From Rhodospirillaceae bacterium (GTDB taxonomy: Bacteria; Pseudomonadota; Alphaproteobacteria; Thalassobaculales; Thalassobaculaceae), in contig PCAV01000030.1 of NCBI GenBank assembly GCA_002730675.1, positions 14,650 through 25,523 on the forward strand: DNA of 10,874 bases, given 5' to 3'. Shown in pieces: positions 1-7,664 of this stretch. The position numbers and the translations under genes were made by a program. Numbering within the stretch: the first letter of the stretch is position 1; each line of letters begins with the position of its first letter. Below the pieces are notes generated by a model. The model was not told the origin of the DNA, did not search any database, and saw nothing but the letters and a program-made list of their open reading frames with translations.

Positions 1-1
1 G

Positions 2-826
2 AAAACCCCTTCCGTTCCTGTAACTCCAGTCCCTGCCGCCACAGTAATGGTACTTAGAGATACGCCTAGTGGGATTGAAGTATTGATGGTTCAGAGGACC
101 AAAAAGGCTGATTTTGCAGGAGGAGCTCTTTTATTTCCGGGCGGCAAGGTGGACGAGGATGATCATCGTCTCTTAGCATCCAAACTTTGTGACCTGTCCG
201 AGACTATCGACAATGATTTGCGCGCTCTGAGGATTGCAGGTGCGCGCGAAATCTTTGAAGAAGCGGGATTACTATTCGCACGTGATGCAAAGAGTGGAAA
301 ATTAATAGACAACGTTAGAGCACAAGGTATAAATAGCCGGTACAGACAAAAATTACTGAACAAAGAGCTAATGTTTAGTCAGATGATAGGCGATGAAAAT
401 TTAGCGGTAGCAACAGATTTGCTAGTACCATTTGCACACTGGATTACCCCCATCACTGGTAAAAAAAGATTTGACACTCACTTTTTAATCGCCAAAGCGT
501 TAAAAGATCATGAGGCCTCCCACGATGGGTCAGAAACACTGGACACCACTTGGATTAAACCCAAAACTGCCATCGAAGATGCAAAAGCAGGTAAAAGGCG
601 CGTCGTTTTCCCTACTAGGATGAACTTGAAAAAAGTGGACGAATCGCCAGATGCGCAAACAGCAATCGATATTGCAAAAAATACTCCTGTTGTGACGGTG
701 CTTCCCGAAGTCTCAGAAGTAGAAGGTGGCCGTCACTTAAAAATTCCGATTGAAGCAGGCTATGGTATCTCCGAAATAACGGTAGATTACGCAGCTTCAG
801 ATCAACCCCCACCACAGAAGAAATAA
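2..826 (+). CDS. NUDIX hydrolase, NUDT19/RP2-like, probable CoA or acyl-CoA diphosphatase (5' end outside window)
   Basis: A NUDIX-fold pyrophosphohydrolase. The second half of the Nudix box is clear: REIFEEAGLL at residues 67-76 counted from the ATG at base 47, matching REUxEExGU with its metal-binding glutamates. The first half (FPGGKVDEDD, residues 30-39) is separated from it by about 27 residues. A split box of this kind is known in the NUDT19/RP2 peroxisomal CoA-diphosphatase family. The frame is open from base 2 with no stop, and the residues just before the ATG (PAATVMVLRD when read through) belong to the usual first strand of the fold. The ATG at base 47 is therefore probably internal and the true start lies upstream. 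The C-terminus carries a second conserved block (PVVTVLPEV, then IPIEAGYG). The gene lies 12 bases before an acyl-CoA dehydrogenase, which supports an acyl-CoA or CoA substrate by context only. Another nucleoside-diphosphate-linked substrate cannot be excluded. Confidence 0.85.
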   Translation, partial: KTPSVPVTPVPAATVMVLRDTPSGIEVLMVQRTKKADFAGGALLFPGGKVDEDDHRLLASKLCDLSETIDNDLRALRIAGAREIFEEAGLLFARDAKSGKLIDNVRAQGINSRYRQKLLNKELMFSQMIGDENLAVATDLLVPFAHWITPITGKKRFDTHFLIAKALKDHEASHDGSETLDTTWIKPKTAIEDAKAGKRRVVFPTRMNLKKVDESPDAQTAIDIAKNTPVVTVLPEVSEVEGGRHLKIPIEAGYGISEITVDYAASDQPPPQKK

Positions 827-838
827 GGATGTTAAAAG

Positions 839-2005
839 ATGGACTTTAATTTAACTGAGAACCAACAAACTATTCGGGATACGATTTTAAAAGTAGCTAG
901 TGAATTCGATGATAGCTACTGGCTTGAAAAAGATAAAGCAGGCGGCTTCCCAGAAGACTTTTATTCCAAATTTGCTGAGGATGGCTGGCTTGGTATAGCC
1001 ATGCCGGAAAAGTATGGCGGCGCCGGGCTAGGTATAACAGAGGCCTCTTTAATGATGCAGGCGGTAGCCGAATCCGGAGCTGGAATGAGTGGAGCATCCG
1101 CTTTACATATGAATATTTTTGGACTGAAACCTGTTGAAATTTTTGGAGATGAGGAACAACGGGAGCGTTTTCTACCGCCTCTTATAGCTGGAAAAGAAAA
1201 AGCCTGCTTCGCTGTCACAGAACCTGACGTAGGTTTAGATACAACAAAACTGAAAACCAAAGCGACACCCGACGGCAATGGTTATGTTGTAAACGGCACC
1301 AAGGTGTGGACTTCAACAGCTCAGGTAGCAAAAAAGGTTCTTCTTCTAACACGTACAACTGACGTTGAAGACGTACGAAAACCTACAGAAGGATTGACGC
1401 TTTTTTACACTGACCTCGACCGGGACGCCGTAGAAATAAGAGAAATCGATAAGATGGGACGTAAAGCAGTTGATACGAACGTCTTGTTTATTGATGGACT
1501 AAAGATACCTATTGAAGACAGAATAGGTGAAGAGGGTATGGGCTTTCGGTATATATTAGATGGCATGAATCCTGAACGAATATTAATCGCCGCAGAAGCG
1601 ATTGGACTAGGCCGTGCAGCCCTTCATAGAGCCACACAATATGCAAAGGATAGAGTGGTATTCGGTCGTCCAATTGGAAAGAATCAAGGGATACAACACC
1701 CACTTGCAAAGTGCTGGGCAGAACTTGAAGCAGCAAACTTGATGACAATGAAAGCTGCCGCTTTATTTGATAGCGGACAGCCCTGCGGTCCAGAAGCAAA
1801 TGCTGCAAAATATTTAGCAGCAGAGGCTGGATATGAGGCGTGTCAAACCGCAATCATGACCCACGGCGGATTTGGTTATGCCAAAGAATATCAAGTAGAA
1901 CGCTATTTACGAGAAGTTATGATTACAAGGATTGCCCCTATAAGCCCACAACTCGTTCTAAGTTTTTTGGCAGAAAAAGTACTGGGTCTGCCAAAATCTT
2001 ATTAG
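839..2005 (+). CDS. Acyl-CoA dehydrogenase family protein
   Basis: FAD-dependent alpha,beta-desaturation of an acyl-CoA, with electrons passed to ETF. At 388 residues it has normal family length. The order is the N-terminal helical domain (1-120), the middle beta domain with the flavin/substrate signature CFAVTEPDVGLDTT (123-136, with GLD where GSD is usual), and the C-terminal helical domain with GGFGYAKEYQVERYLRE (343-359). The usual IYEGT segment that carries the catalytic glutamate in medium- and short-chain enzymes is replaced by RIAPIS (364-369). A glutamate in NPERILIA (E246) sits where isovaleryl-CoA and long-chain dehydrogenases keep theirs, so E246 is the likely base (inference). 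AAGGA lies about 9 bases before the ATG. It is probably co-transcribed with the NUDIX gene upstream. Substrate chain length is not readable from sequence; a branched-chain or long-chain acyl-CoA is plausible. Confidence 0.93.
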   Translation: MDFNLTENQQTIRDTILKVASEFDDSYWLEKDKAGGFPEDFYSKFAEDGWLGIAMPEKYGGAGLGITEASLMMQAVAESGAGMSGASALHMNIFGLKPVEIFGDEEQRERFLPPLIAGKEKACFAVTEPDVGLDTTKLKTKATPDGNGYVVNGTKVWTSTAQVAKKVLLLTRTTDVEDVRKPTEGLTLFYTDLDRDAVEIREIDKMGRKAVDTNVLFIDGLKIPIEDRIGEEGMGFRYILDGMNPERILIAAEAIGLGRAALHRATQYAKDRVVFGRPIGKNQGIQHPLAKCWAELEAANLMTMKAAALFDSGQPCGPEANAAKYLAAEAGYEACQTAIMTHGGFGYAKEYQVERYLREVMITRIAPISPQLVLSFLAEKVLGLPKSY

Positions 2006-2039
2006 TGACGGAACTACCCAGCTTGATTGGATATAACGC

Positions 2040-2828
2040 TTAAGTGTCGTAGCCTGGGTTTTCTCGGTCGAGTTTTCTCAGCAAGGCTTGCCAGGCTAAG
2101 TCAGCTAGCGCACGACTACCGTTATCGTCAGTCGAACCCTTAAATTGACGAGCTGTATGCTCGCATACCTTTTGAGACGGTATAAGTAACTCCTGACCAC
2201 CCCCTTGCGCAGCCACTTGTAACTGGCATGCCTTTTCCAAAGAGTGCATTTTCATGAATGCTTCCCCAACACTTCGGCCGCAAGTCAGGAGCCCGTGGTT
2301 GCGAAGCATCATGGCCATCGAACCACCGAGATCTCCTGTCAACCTCTCTCTTTCATCCAAGTCCAACGCTATACCTTCGTAATCGTGATAGGCGAGATTG
2401 TCATAGAACTCTAAGGATGTTTGCGCTAGCGGCAGCAAACCACATTTTTGAGCAGAGACAGCCATACCTGCAACAGTGTGGGTATGTAGAACACAATCCA
2501 CATCTTCTCTAGCCTGATGAATAGCGCTATGTATAGTAAATCCAGCTGCATTTACACTGAATTCCGTATCCATCACTATCTCACCTTCTGTGTCTAATTT
2601 TACAAGGCTCGATGCTGTAATTTCTTCGAACATCAGGCCGTAAGGGTTAAGAAGAAAATTGTCGTGTGTACCAGGCACCCGCACAGAGATATGAGTAAAA
2701 ATTAGATCGGTCCACCCATAGTAAGCAACGAGACGATAACATGCAGCGAGATCGACACGCTTTTTCCATTCCTCCTCTGATACATTGTCTCTGACTGAAT
2801 TTTTTGAGAGTGATTTCAATGCAACCAT
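2040..2828 (-). CDS. Class II aldolase/adducin family protein
   Basis: A zinc-dependent class II aldolase/adducin-fold protein, the fold of L-fuculose-phosphate aldolase and ribulose-5-phosphate 4-epimerase. The zinc ligands are visible as the HTHTVAG pair and the later histidine in RNHGLLTCG. The family's THIS and NPYGLMFEEITASSLVKLD segments precede them. The frame opens at base 2909, but I choose the ATG at 2828 (262 residues): it has a GGAG 6 bases upstream, and the preceding 27 residues do not look like family sequence. This subfamily, with YGWTDLIFTHIS and a long C-terminal helical tail, is common in proteobacteria and has no firmly assigned substrate, so the reaction remains open. It is convergent with the acyl-CoA dehydrogenase, 34 bases apart, and stands alone on its strand. 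An alternative start is the ATG at 2840. Confidence 0.9.
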   Translation of the reverse strand: MVALKSLSKNSVRDNVSEEEWKKRVDLAACYRLVAYYGWTDLIFTHISVRVPGTHDNFLLNPYGLMFEEITASSLVKLDTEGEIVMDTEFSVNAAGFTIHSAIHQAREDVDCVLHTHTVAGMAVSAQKCGLLPLAQTSLEFYDNLAYHDYEGIALDLDERERLTGDLGGSMAMMLRNHGLLTCGRSVGEAFMKMHSLEKACQLQVAAQGGGQELLIPSQKVCEHTARQFKGSTDDNGSRALADLAWQALLRKLDRENPGYDT

Positions 2829-2834
2829 GATTTT

Positions 2835-2838
2835 CTCC
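2835..2838 (-). promoter_or_regulatory. Ribosome binding site deciding the aldolase start
   Basis: Read on the minus strand, GGAG is followed by AAAATC and then the ATG at 2828. It is the best Shine-Dalgarno among the three candidate starts (2909, 2840, 2828) and supports the shortest form. Confidence 0.55.
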
Positions 2839-2987
2839 ATGACGTTTATTCGAATCGGGCGGTTCAATACCGATAGCTTTGGATATTTACAATCATTAAC
2901 ATCTAGCAAATACTACTTCAATGACTTCGTAATATCACTGTAAATAGACAATGTGGTGTTCAATACCTGATACGAGTGGGGTGCGGA

Positions 2988-3016
2988 TTGACAAAACATT
3001 CTGGATATTAGATCTT
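2988..3016 (+). promoter_or_regulatory. Possible promoter of the SPOR lipoprotein gene
   Basis: A perfect TTGACA (2988-2993) lies 70 bases before the lipoprotein ATG. At the 17-base spacing the -10 position reads GATCTT, which is poor. Only the -35 half is convincing, so this is a weak call. The rest of the 2829-3063 divergent gap shows no other clear signal. Confidence 0.22.
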
Positions 3017-3063
3017 CTAGGTATAACTGTCATTTTTTTGAAGCATTAGTTGAGGTTATACAC

Positions 3064-4260
3064 ATGACATCCTTTCGAGGTTTCGTAGGAACGGTGATAG
3101 CAGCTTCGCTATTGTCGGGATGTTCTAGTGAAGACTTCAATCTATCAAAATTGGCCTCCACAACAGTATCCGGATTCGCAGAAAAGCTTGGTGGGTTAAG
3201 CCTGGTCAAGCTAGGAGAGAAAGTTGGGATACGAACAGATCCAAAAGTGAAATTAGACCCTGCTCCATTACCTATATATGCTATAGGAGATACCTTTGTA
3301 TACTCTTCCGATGGAACGATTGTGCAAGAGCAAGTTGTGAATGTTAATTCAGGACGAGTGACTTGGACTAATGACCAAGGAGCTATGTGGACAACAACTA
3401 ATGACATAATTACACCTCAACTCTCATGGTCCTCGCATCCGGAACTAGGAAGAGGTAGGCAAACACTGATTGGTAATCCTGAAGCCCTATTTCCATTAAA
3501 AGAAAATAATACAGTGTCTTTCGGTATCAGGGGTAACAGCGAAAATGTACCTACGGGGTGGCGAGACGAAAAGAAATGTTTGGTTGTCGGTCAAAAAGAC
3601 TTGAATGTCACGGCAGGTGATTACACAACATTCCAAATCTCATGTAACAGAAAAGGCATCAAGGAAGATTTATACTACTCCCCAGTAGTACAAAACTACG
3701 TACTTAGAGTGAGAGATTTTGGGAAAACGAAGTCTCAAAAAGAACTTGTATCGGTACAATTGTCTAATGCGAGAACAAGCAAACTTCCAGTGAAGATAAA
3801 TCGCCCAAAGGAAGAACACACGGCTAAGCTAAAAAAGCTTCAAGCTAACCCCGACCTCTTAATGGATAGAAAAGAGATAAAAACAGCGAACGCTAAGGTA
3901 AACGCGTTAATCGCCAAACTCGAAACCATGATTTCAAAAATAGAACGTAACATCGAACCAGCCCAAAAGGAAAATGCATTAAATTCAACTCAAACCCAAA
4001 GAAGTGGAAAGTATGGAGTGCATTTGGCGTCTTATAGGACTTTAAATGGTGCAAAACGTGGGTGGGAAAAATTAAAAAAGAAATTTTCGAACGAACTACG
4101 AGGATTAAAATTTGCAACAACAGAGTTTGACGCTGGCAAAAAGGGAACTTTTATCCGTCTTATGGCTGTTCCATTCAAAACGAAGGCAAACGCAAACAAT
4201 TTTTGCAAGAAGTTAAAAGCGAAACGCCAGTATTGCAAAGGGGAGCGGGCACGTCCCTAA
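3064..4260 (+). CDS. Outer-membrane-type lipoprotein with C-terminal SPOR domain
   Basis: A predicted lipoprotein of 398 residues. A short signal peptide ends in the lipobox LLSGC with the acylated cysteine at residue 20. Serine follows, so there is no aspartate retention signal and outer-membrane sorting is expected. Residues about 70-235 form a strand-rich domain with many T/V/W residues (for example VTWTNDQGAMWTTTND) and two cysteines, C172 and C194, that could pair. Residues about 250-305 are charged and helical, with coiled-coil character. Residues 315-392 match a SPOR domain: YGVHLASYRT, a helix, then GTFIRLMAVPFKTKANANNFCKKLK. SPOR domains bind denuded glycan strands of peptidoglycan, often at division sites. 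The protein probably bridges outer membrane and cell wall. I do not recognise the middle domain, so a cellular role beyond wall binding is not assigned. It is a single-gene unit. Confidence 0.85.
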   Translation: MTSFRGFVGTVIAASLLSGCSSEDFNLSKLASTTVSGFAEKLGGLSLVKLGEKVGIRTDPKVKLDPAPLPIYAIGDTFVYSSDGTIVQEQVVNVNSGRVTWTNDQGAMWTTTNDIITPQLSWSSHPELGRGRQTLIGNPEALFPLKENNTVSFGIRGNSENVPTGWRDEKKCLVVGQKDLNVTAGDYTTFQISCNRKGIKEDLYYSPVVQNYVLRVRDFGKTKSQKELVSVQLSNARTSKLPVKINRPKEEHTAKLKKLQANPDLLMDRKEIKTANAKVNALIAKLETMISKIERNIEPAQKENALNSTQTQRSGKYGVHLASYRTLNGAKRGWEKLKKKFSNELRGLKFATTEFDAGKKGTFIRLMAVPFKTKANANNFCKKLKAKRQYCKGERARP

Positions 4261-4331
4261 TTAATGGTCCAAAAGTCAAGAAACATTACTTTTACAGAAA
4301 AGCAATAAATATACGTCGCTGGTGTGATGGG

Positions 4332-4371
4332 ACGCATGGATAATTGAAGCTGTGCGATTAAATAAATGCGT
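4332..4371. repeat. Weak imperfect inverted repeat in the 4261-4414 gap
   Basis: ACGCAT (4332-4337) and ATGCGT (4366-4371) are exact complements 28 bases apart. Flanking GG and CC could extend the pairing past one bulged G. It may belong to the 5' region of the permease gene or be chance. Nothing else is visible in this 154-base gap. Confidence 0.2.
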
Positions 4372-4414
4372 GCCATTAATAATATTTAGTCAAAAAATAA
4401 TGAAGCAAACTTAG

Positions 4415-5365
4415 ATGCTCACTTCGAACAACAACACATCAGCCAATATTCACGAGCCTAGCGCTGACAACAATGGAGTTATGCTTGGCATTCTACTCGC
4501 TATTCTAGCTGGGTTTTTGTTTGTATCATCAGATACAGTTGTCAAATTAGCCCGGCAGGAGTTGCCTGTTGCAATGGTTGTTTGGGGGAGATTTACGGTC
4601 CACTTTTTACTAATGTTATTTCTTTTCCCCGGGAGAAAAATAAACAAGCTATTTAAAGTGAATAATTTTAAATTAGTAATCTTTCGAGGAATATTGCTAC
4701 TGCTTTGTACCTGCTTATTTTTTACAGCCATCGGTTATATTGGCTTGGCAGAGGCAAACTCTATAATGTTTATTTCTCCATTTTTTGTTGTTGCGCTCTC
4801 TATTCCTTTGTTGAAAGAAAAAGTTGGTGTGCGTAGGTGGTCAGCCGTTATTATTGGATTCATAGGTATAGTAATTATTCTAAGACCAGGATTTCAAGAA
4901 ATACACTGGGCTTATCTTTTAATAATTGGTGTGGCCTTTTTCTTTGCCTTATTCACAATATTAACGCGAACATTAAGTTTCACAGAAACCGCGATCTCTA
5001 TGTGGTTTTACACAGCATTGGTTGGAATGGTAGGTTCGTCGACGATAGTTTGGTATTATTGGCAAACACCAACGCTTTCCCAAAGCTTAATGTTACTTTT
5101 CATTGGAGCAATTGGCGGAGGTTCACACTATATTGTCATAAAAGCCTATCAGAGAGCCTCGGCTTCAATGCTTGCTCCGTTTCAGTATTTTCAAATTATA
5201 TGGGCCACAATATATGGTCTTCTTGTATTTGACGTAGCACCAGATGGTTGGACATGGCTTGGAACTGCCATAATAATAGCGAGTGGTCTATATGTATGGT
5301 CACGAGAGCAACAGCTAGGAAAAACTAGAAGGAGTACTAGTTGGCGCGGGGGCGCCCCGAGGTAA
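4415..5365 (+). CDS. DMT-superfamily permease with two EamA domains
   Basis: An inner-membrane transporter of the drug/metabolite (10 TMS) family. It has 316 residues, with a polar N-terminus of about 22 residues before the first helix (MLGILLAILAGFLFVSSD). Two EamA repeats follow, roughly residues 26-152 and 163-298. The first ends in the typical FISPFFVVALSIPLLKEKVG(V)RRW stretch and the second in YQRASASMLAPFQYFQIIWA, then PDGWTWLGTAIIIASGLYV. The C-terminus is short, basic and cytoplasmic. The substrate cannot be told; members move metabolites, amino acids or riboflavin. No strong Shine-Dalgarno precedes the ATG, and M23 is an alternative start. Its 3' end overlaps the oppositely transcribed MFS gene by 29 bases, and the last residues (SWRGGAPR) are encoded in a GC-rich patch unlike the rest of the gene. 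Confidence 0.9.
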   Translation: MLTSNNNTSANIHEPSADNNGVMLGILLAILAGFLFVSSDTVVKLARQELPVAMVVWGRFTVHFLLMLFLFPGRKINKLFKVNNFKLVIFRGILLLLCTCLFFTAIGYIGLAEANSIMFISPFFVVALSIPLLKEKVGVRRWSAVIIGFIGIVIILRPGFQEIHWAYLLIIGVAFFFALFTILTRTLSFTETAISMWFYTALVGMVGSSTIVWYYWQTPTLSQSLMLLFIGAIGGGSHYIVIKAYQRASASMLAPFQYFQIIWATIYGLLVFDVAPDGWTWLGTAIIIASGLYVWSREQQLGKTRRSTSWRGGAPR

Positions 5366-6581
5366 AGACTGTCAACATTGAGCAAAGCATAATTCCAGCT
5401 ATGCCAAAAAATAAAAAGGATGGCTCTGACTGATCTAATATCCAACCAAAGATTGGCGGGGCAACTATTCCCCCAATACTAAAGCCAGACGTTACGAACC
5501 CAAACACTTTCCCAAATGAACCCTCCGGTGTAACTGAACGGACAATCATATCTCGGGAAGGCATAATCACTCCGTGCATTAATCCCATCACCCCAAGAAG
5601 AATAAAAAGTAGAAAGGAACCTAAACTAAAAAACCCAACACTCGCTATAATCAATGCTGTGGACAAAAAACAAAGTGCCGCGACCGCATTATGTTTTCGC
5701 GTTCTGTCGGCAACGAACCCGCCTAACAAAACGCCGACTGCGCCCAGTACTAGATAGGTTGACAGTATTAACGTAGCTGTTTCAACAGCTGTCCCATGAT
5801 GCTGACCAAGTGCTACAATTAAGAAACTAGCTATACCCGTGGAACCAAGAGACAAAAGCGTAAAAAAGACTAAGCACATCAAAATTGGTGGAGATAAAAG
5901 AAGCTTTACACCACTATCAGCCGACGATTTAGTTTTGGTTTTTTGATCAATGACATTGTCTTTTCGTTGGACAGTATGTTTCAGGTCACGAGAATACAGC
6001 ATCAATACGAACGCTGTTCCTACTCCAGCGACTCCGCATATTAATAGACCCAAACTCCAGCCTATTGTAGAATTTAGGAATATTATTATCGGACCCGCGG
6101 CTGCAAATCCAGCGTACCCTCCAAATGTATGTAGGCTAAACGCCCTACCCATGCGGGTTTTTGAAACCGATGCAGACAAAATTGCATAATCTGCTGGATG
6201 GTAAACTCCATTTGCAGCACCAGCCAAAAACATTAAAGCAACTAATAACGGATACCCGGGAGCGAAGCCCATGCAACTAAAAGCTATACCTTCGACGGCA
6301 AGTCCCGCGATGAGTATAAATTTTGCGCCGAACCTATCTACCAGGAAACCAAAAGGTATTTGGGTTAAGCCAGTTGTGCCGCTAAAGACAGCCATCAACA
6401 AACCGAGCTCAGTATAGGAAACGTTTAAGGCAGTTTTCAAAAATGGAAATAACGGGGGTAATAAATAAATATAAAAATGGCTAAAAAAGTGAGCTATACC
6501 GACTAGGCTCATTACTCTAAAATCGCTACCTTTAATGTTGGCGTATTTGCCTTCATTAATTAAATTGGGTGCAGAATTCAT
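5337..6581 (-). CDS. MFS transporter, fosmidomycin-resistance (Fsr)-like
   Basis: A major facilitator permease of 414 residues with about 12 membrane helices in two halves. These are joined by a hydrophilic loop near residues 205-225 (KHTVQRKDNVIDQKTKTKSS). The first helix carries HFFSHFYIYLLPPLFPFLK (31-49), a signature shared with the Fsr-like group. Motif A, GFLVDRFGAKF (78-88), sits between helices 2 and 3. GAANGVYHPADYAILS resembles the G-x-x-H-P motif of the same group. Export of an antibiotic-like compound or transport of an organic anion is possible, and the name is by similarity only. No clear ribosome site precedes the ATG at 6581. It is divergent from the small membrane protein gene (138-base gap) and convergent with the DMT permease. 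Confidence 0.88.
   Translation of the reverse strand: MNSAPNLINEGKYANIKGSDFRVMSLVGIAHFFSHFYIYLLPPLFPFLKTALNVSYTELGLLMAVFSGTTGLTQIPFGFLVDRFGAKFILIAGLAVEGIAFSCMGFAPGYPLLVALMFLAGAANGVYHPADYAILSASVSKTRMGRAFSLHTFGGYAGFAAAGPIIIFLNSTIGWSLGLLICGVAGVGTAFVLMLYSRDLKHTVQRKDNVIDQKTKTKSSADSGVKLLLSPPILMCLVFFTLLSLGSTGIASFLIVALGQHHGTAVETATLILSTYLVLGAVGVLLGGFVADRTRKHNAVAALCFLSTALIIASVGFFSLGSFLLFILLGVMGLMHGVIMPSRDMIVRSVTPEGSFGKVFGFVTSGFSIGGIVAPPIFGWILDQSEPSFLFFGIAGIMLCSMLTVFTSGRPRAN
5343..5356. terminator. GC-rich hairpin in the tail-to-tail gene overlap
   Basis: GGCGC, a GGGG loop, then GCGCC forms a 5-bp perfect stem inside the coding overlap of the two convergent permease genes. It may act as a bidirectional stop or pause site. 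No U-run follows on either strand, so an intrinsic terminator is not shown. Confidence 0.3.
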
Positions 6582-6719
6582 GATTTAATTTCTTTGCTCG
6601 CCAAAACTTGTTGGTTTCATTGTTCAACCGACAGATACTACGTTCTAAAGAATAAGAATTAACGTGCATATCCATTTATTTCTACTTTTTATCAGGACGA
6701 ACGGATATTTTTACTAAAT

Positions 6720-7052
6720 ATGAAAAAGATTTTGCTGCTTTGTCTCGTCACGTGTTCAACTATTTGGATAATCGGGAGTGTTATAGCTGTTTCATACACT
6801 TGGGAAAATTTTTCTTCTTCAACTTTAAGAAATTACAATATACAGAAATTAAAATGTAAAACGTTATATTATGAGAATGCATCTAGAGAAAGATGCATAA
6901 CAATAATGGAACTTGAAAACTTTCAGACGAAAAGTATTGGAATATTTAATAGGGTTTTAATTATTATAAGCTTTCCTTCAATATTATTACTCAGTTTCTA
7001 TTTTTTTAATAAAAAAGGTAAAACCACTAAAAGAAGAATACGGAAAAAATGA
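6720..7052 (+). CDS. Small hypothetical two-helix membrane protein
   Basis: Not recognised. It has 110 residues: a hydrophobic segment at about 4-27 (ILLLCLVTCSTIWIIGSVIA), a polar central region of about 48 residues, then a second helix at about 76-97 (IGIFNRVLIIISFPSILLLS). The tail is strongly basic (KKGKTTKRRIRKK). The expected topology has both ends in the cytoplasm and the central loop outside, with its two cysteines (in KLKCKT and RERCIT) able to form a disulfide. Codons are more AT-rich than in neighbouring genes. The stop codon overlaps the start of the HD hydrolase as ATGA, which argues for a real, translationally coupled gene. No convincing Shine-Dalgarno precedes the ATG. Confidence 0.6.
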   Translation: MKKILLLCLVTCSTIWIIGSVIAVSYTWENFSSSTLRNYNIQKLKCKTLYYENASRERCITIMELENFQTKSIGIFNRVLIIISFPSILLLSFYFFNKKGKTTKRRIRKK

Positions 7053-7645
7053 GTAAAACAAAAGAGAGCGCTAGTCCTAGAGCGTGGCAGCGGATGTTGA
7101 GTGGCCGCCGTTTAAATTTACTAGATCCTTCACCGCTAGATATTGAAATTACCGATATTGCCCTTGGACTTTCGAGAGTCACTCGATGGAACGGACAAAC
7201 TAACGGCACAGAACCATATTCAGTTGCTGAACATTCCCTTCTTGTCGAGAGATTGTTTACTGAAAATTCATCTGAGAAACACAGCAAATGGCGGCTGGCA
7301 GCCCTTCTTCATGATGCTCCTGAATATGTTATAGGTGATATGATAAGTCCATTTAAAGCAGTGATCGGTGACGAATATCGAAGTGTAGAGCAGCGTCTTC
7401 AAGAAGCTATACACCTTCGGGTAGGTCTACCTTCAGTCCTTCCTAATTCTATAACCAGACTAATAAAAAAATCTGACCGTCTTGCTGCTTATATAGAGGC
7501 TACGCAATTAGCTGGTTTTTCAGAGGCAGAGGCAAGACGGTTTTTTGGAAATTTCAGAAAAATTCCGCATATAAAAATAAAACCTTGCACAGCTGACACA
7601 GCTCGCAACGAGTTTCTTGATAAATTCAACAAAATTTTCAAATAA
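7049..7645 (+). CDS. HD-domain phosphohydrolase, YfbR-like
   Basis: An HD-superfamily metal-dependent phosphohydrolase of 198 residues. The metal ligands are visible in order: H62 (SVAEHS), H88-D89 (LLHDAPEYVIGD) and D143 (KKSDRLAAYIEA). The segment LSRVTRWNGQ (41-50) corresponds to the R-W nucleotide-contacting region of the 5'-deoxynucleotidase YfbR. The opening AWQRMLSGRRLNLLDPSPLDIEI and the block EATQLAGFS are typical of an HD hydrolase group frequent in alphaproteobacteria. Likely substrates are deoxynucleoside 5'-monophosphates, inferred from family and not shown. It starts inside the stop codon of the small membrane protein gene. It ends 19 bases from the convergent MFS gene. Confidence 0.88.
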   Translation: MSKTKESASPRAWQRMLSGRRLNLLDPSPLDIEITDIALGLSRVTRWNGQTNGTEPYSVAEHSLLVERLFTENSSEKHSKWRLAALLHDAPEYVIGDMISPFKAVIGDEYRSVEQRLQEAIHLRVGLPSVLPNSITRLIKKSDRLAAYIEATQLAGFSEAEARRFFGNFRKIPHIKIKPCTADTARNEFLDKFNKIFK

Positions 7646-7663
7646 GTTTTTACTGTGAAAAAC
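7646..7663. terminator. AT-rich dyad between convergent genes
   Basis: GTTTTT (7646-7651) and AAAAAC (7658-7663) are exact complements around a 6-base loop. The dyad sits directly after the HD-hydrolase stop and just before the MFS stop on the other strand. The location suits a bidirectional terminator, but the stem is almost all A-T and weak. Confidence 0.3.
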
Positions 7664-7664
7664 G

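Noticed and set aside
47..826. NUDIX protein starting at the ATG at base 47
   Set aside because: The frame stays open to the left edge and the upstream residues complete the family's first strand. The gene is treated as 5'-partial.
1840..2043. Overlapping plus-strand frame of 67 residues
   Set aside because: It lies almost entirely inside the acyl-CoA dehydrogenase in another frame and has no recognisable features.
2829..2909. N-terminal 27 residues of the aldolase frame
   Set aside because: They do not resemble the family, and the ATG at 2828 has a good GGAG ribosome site.
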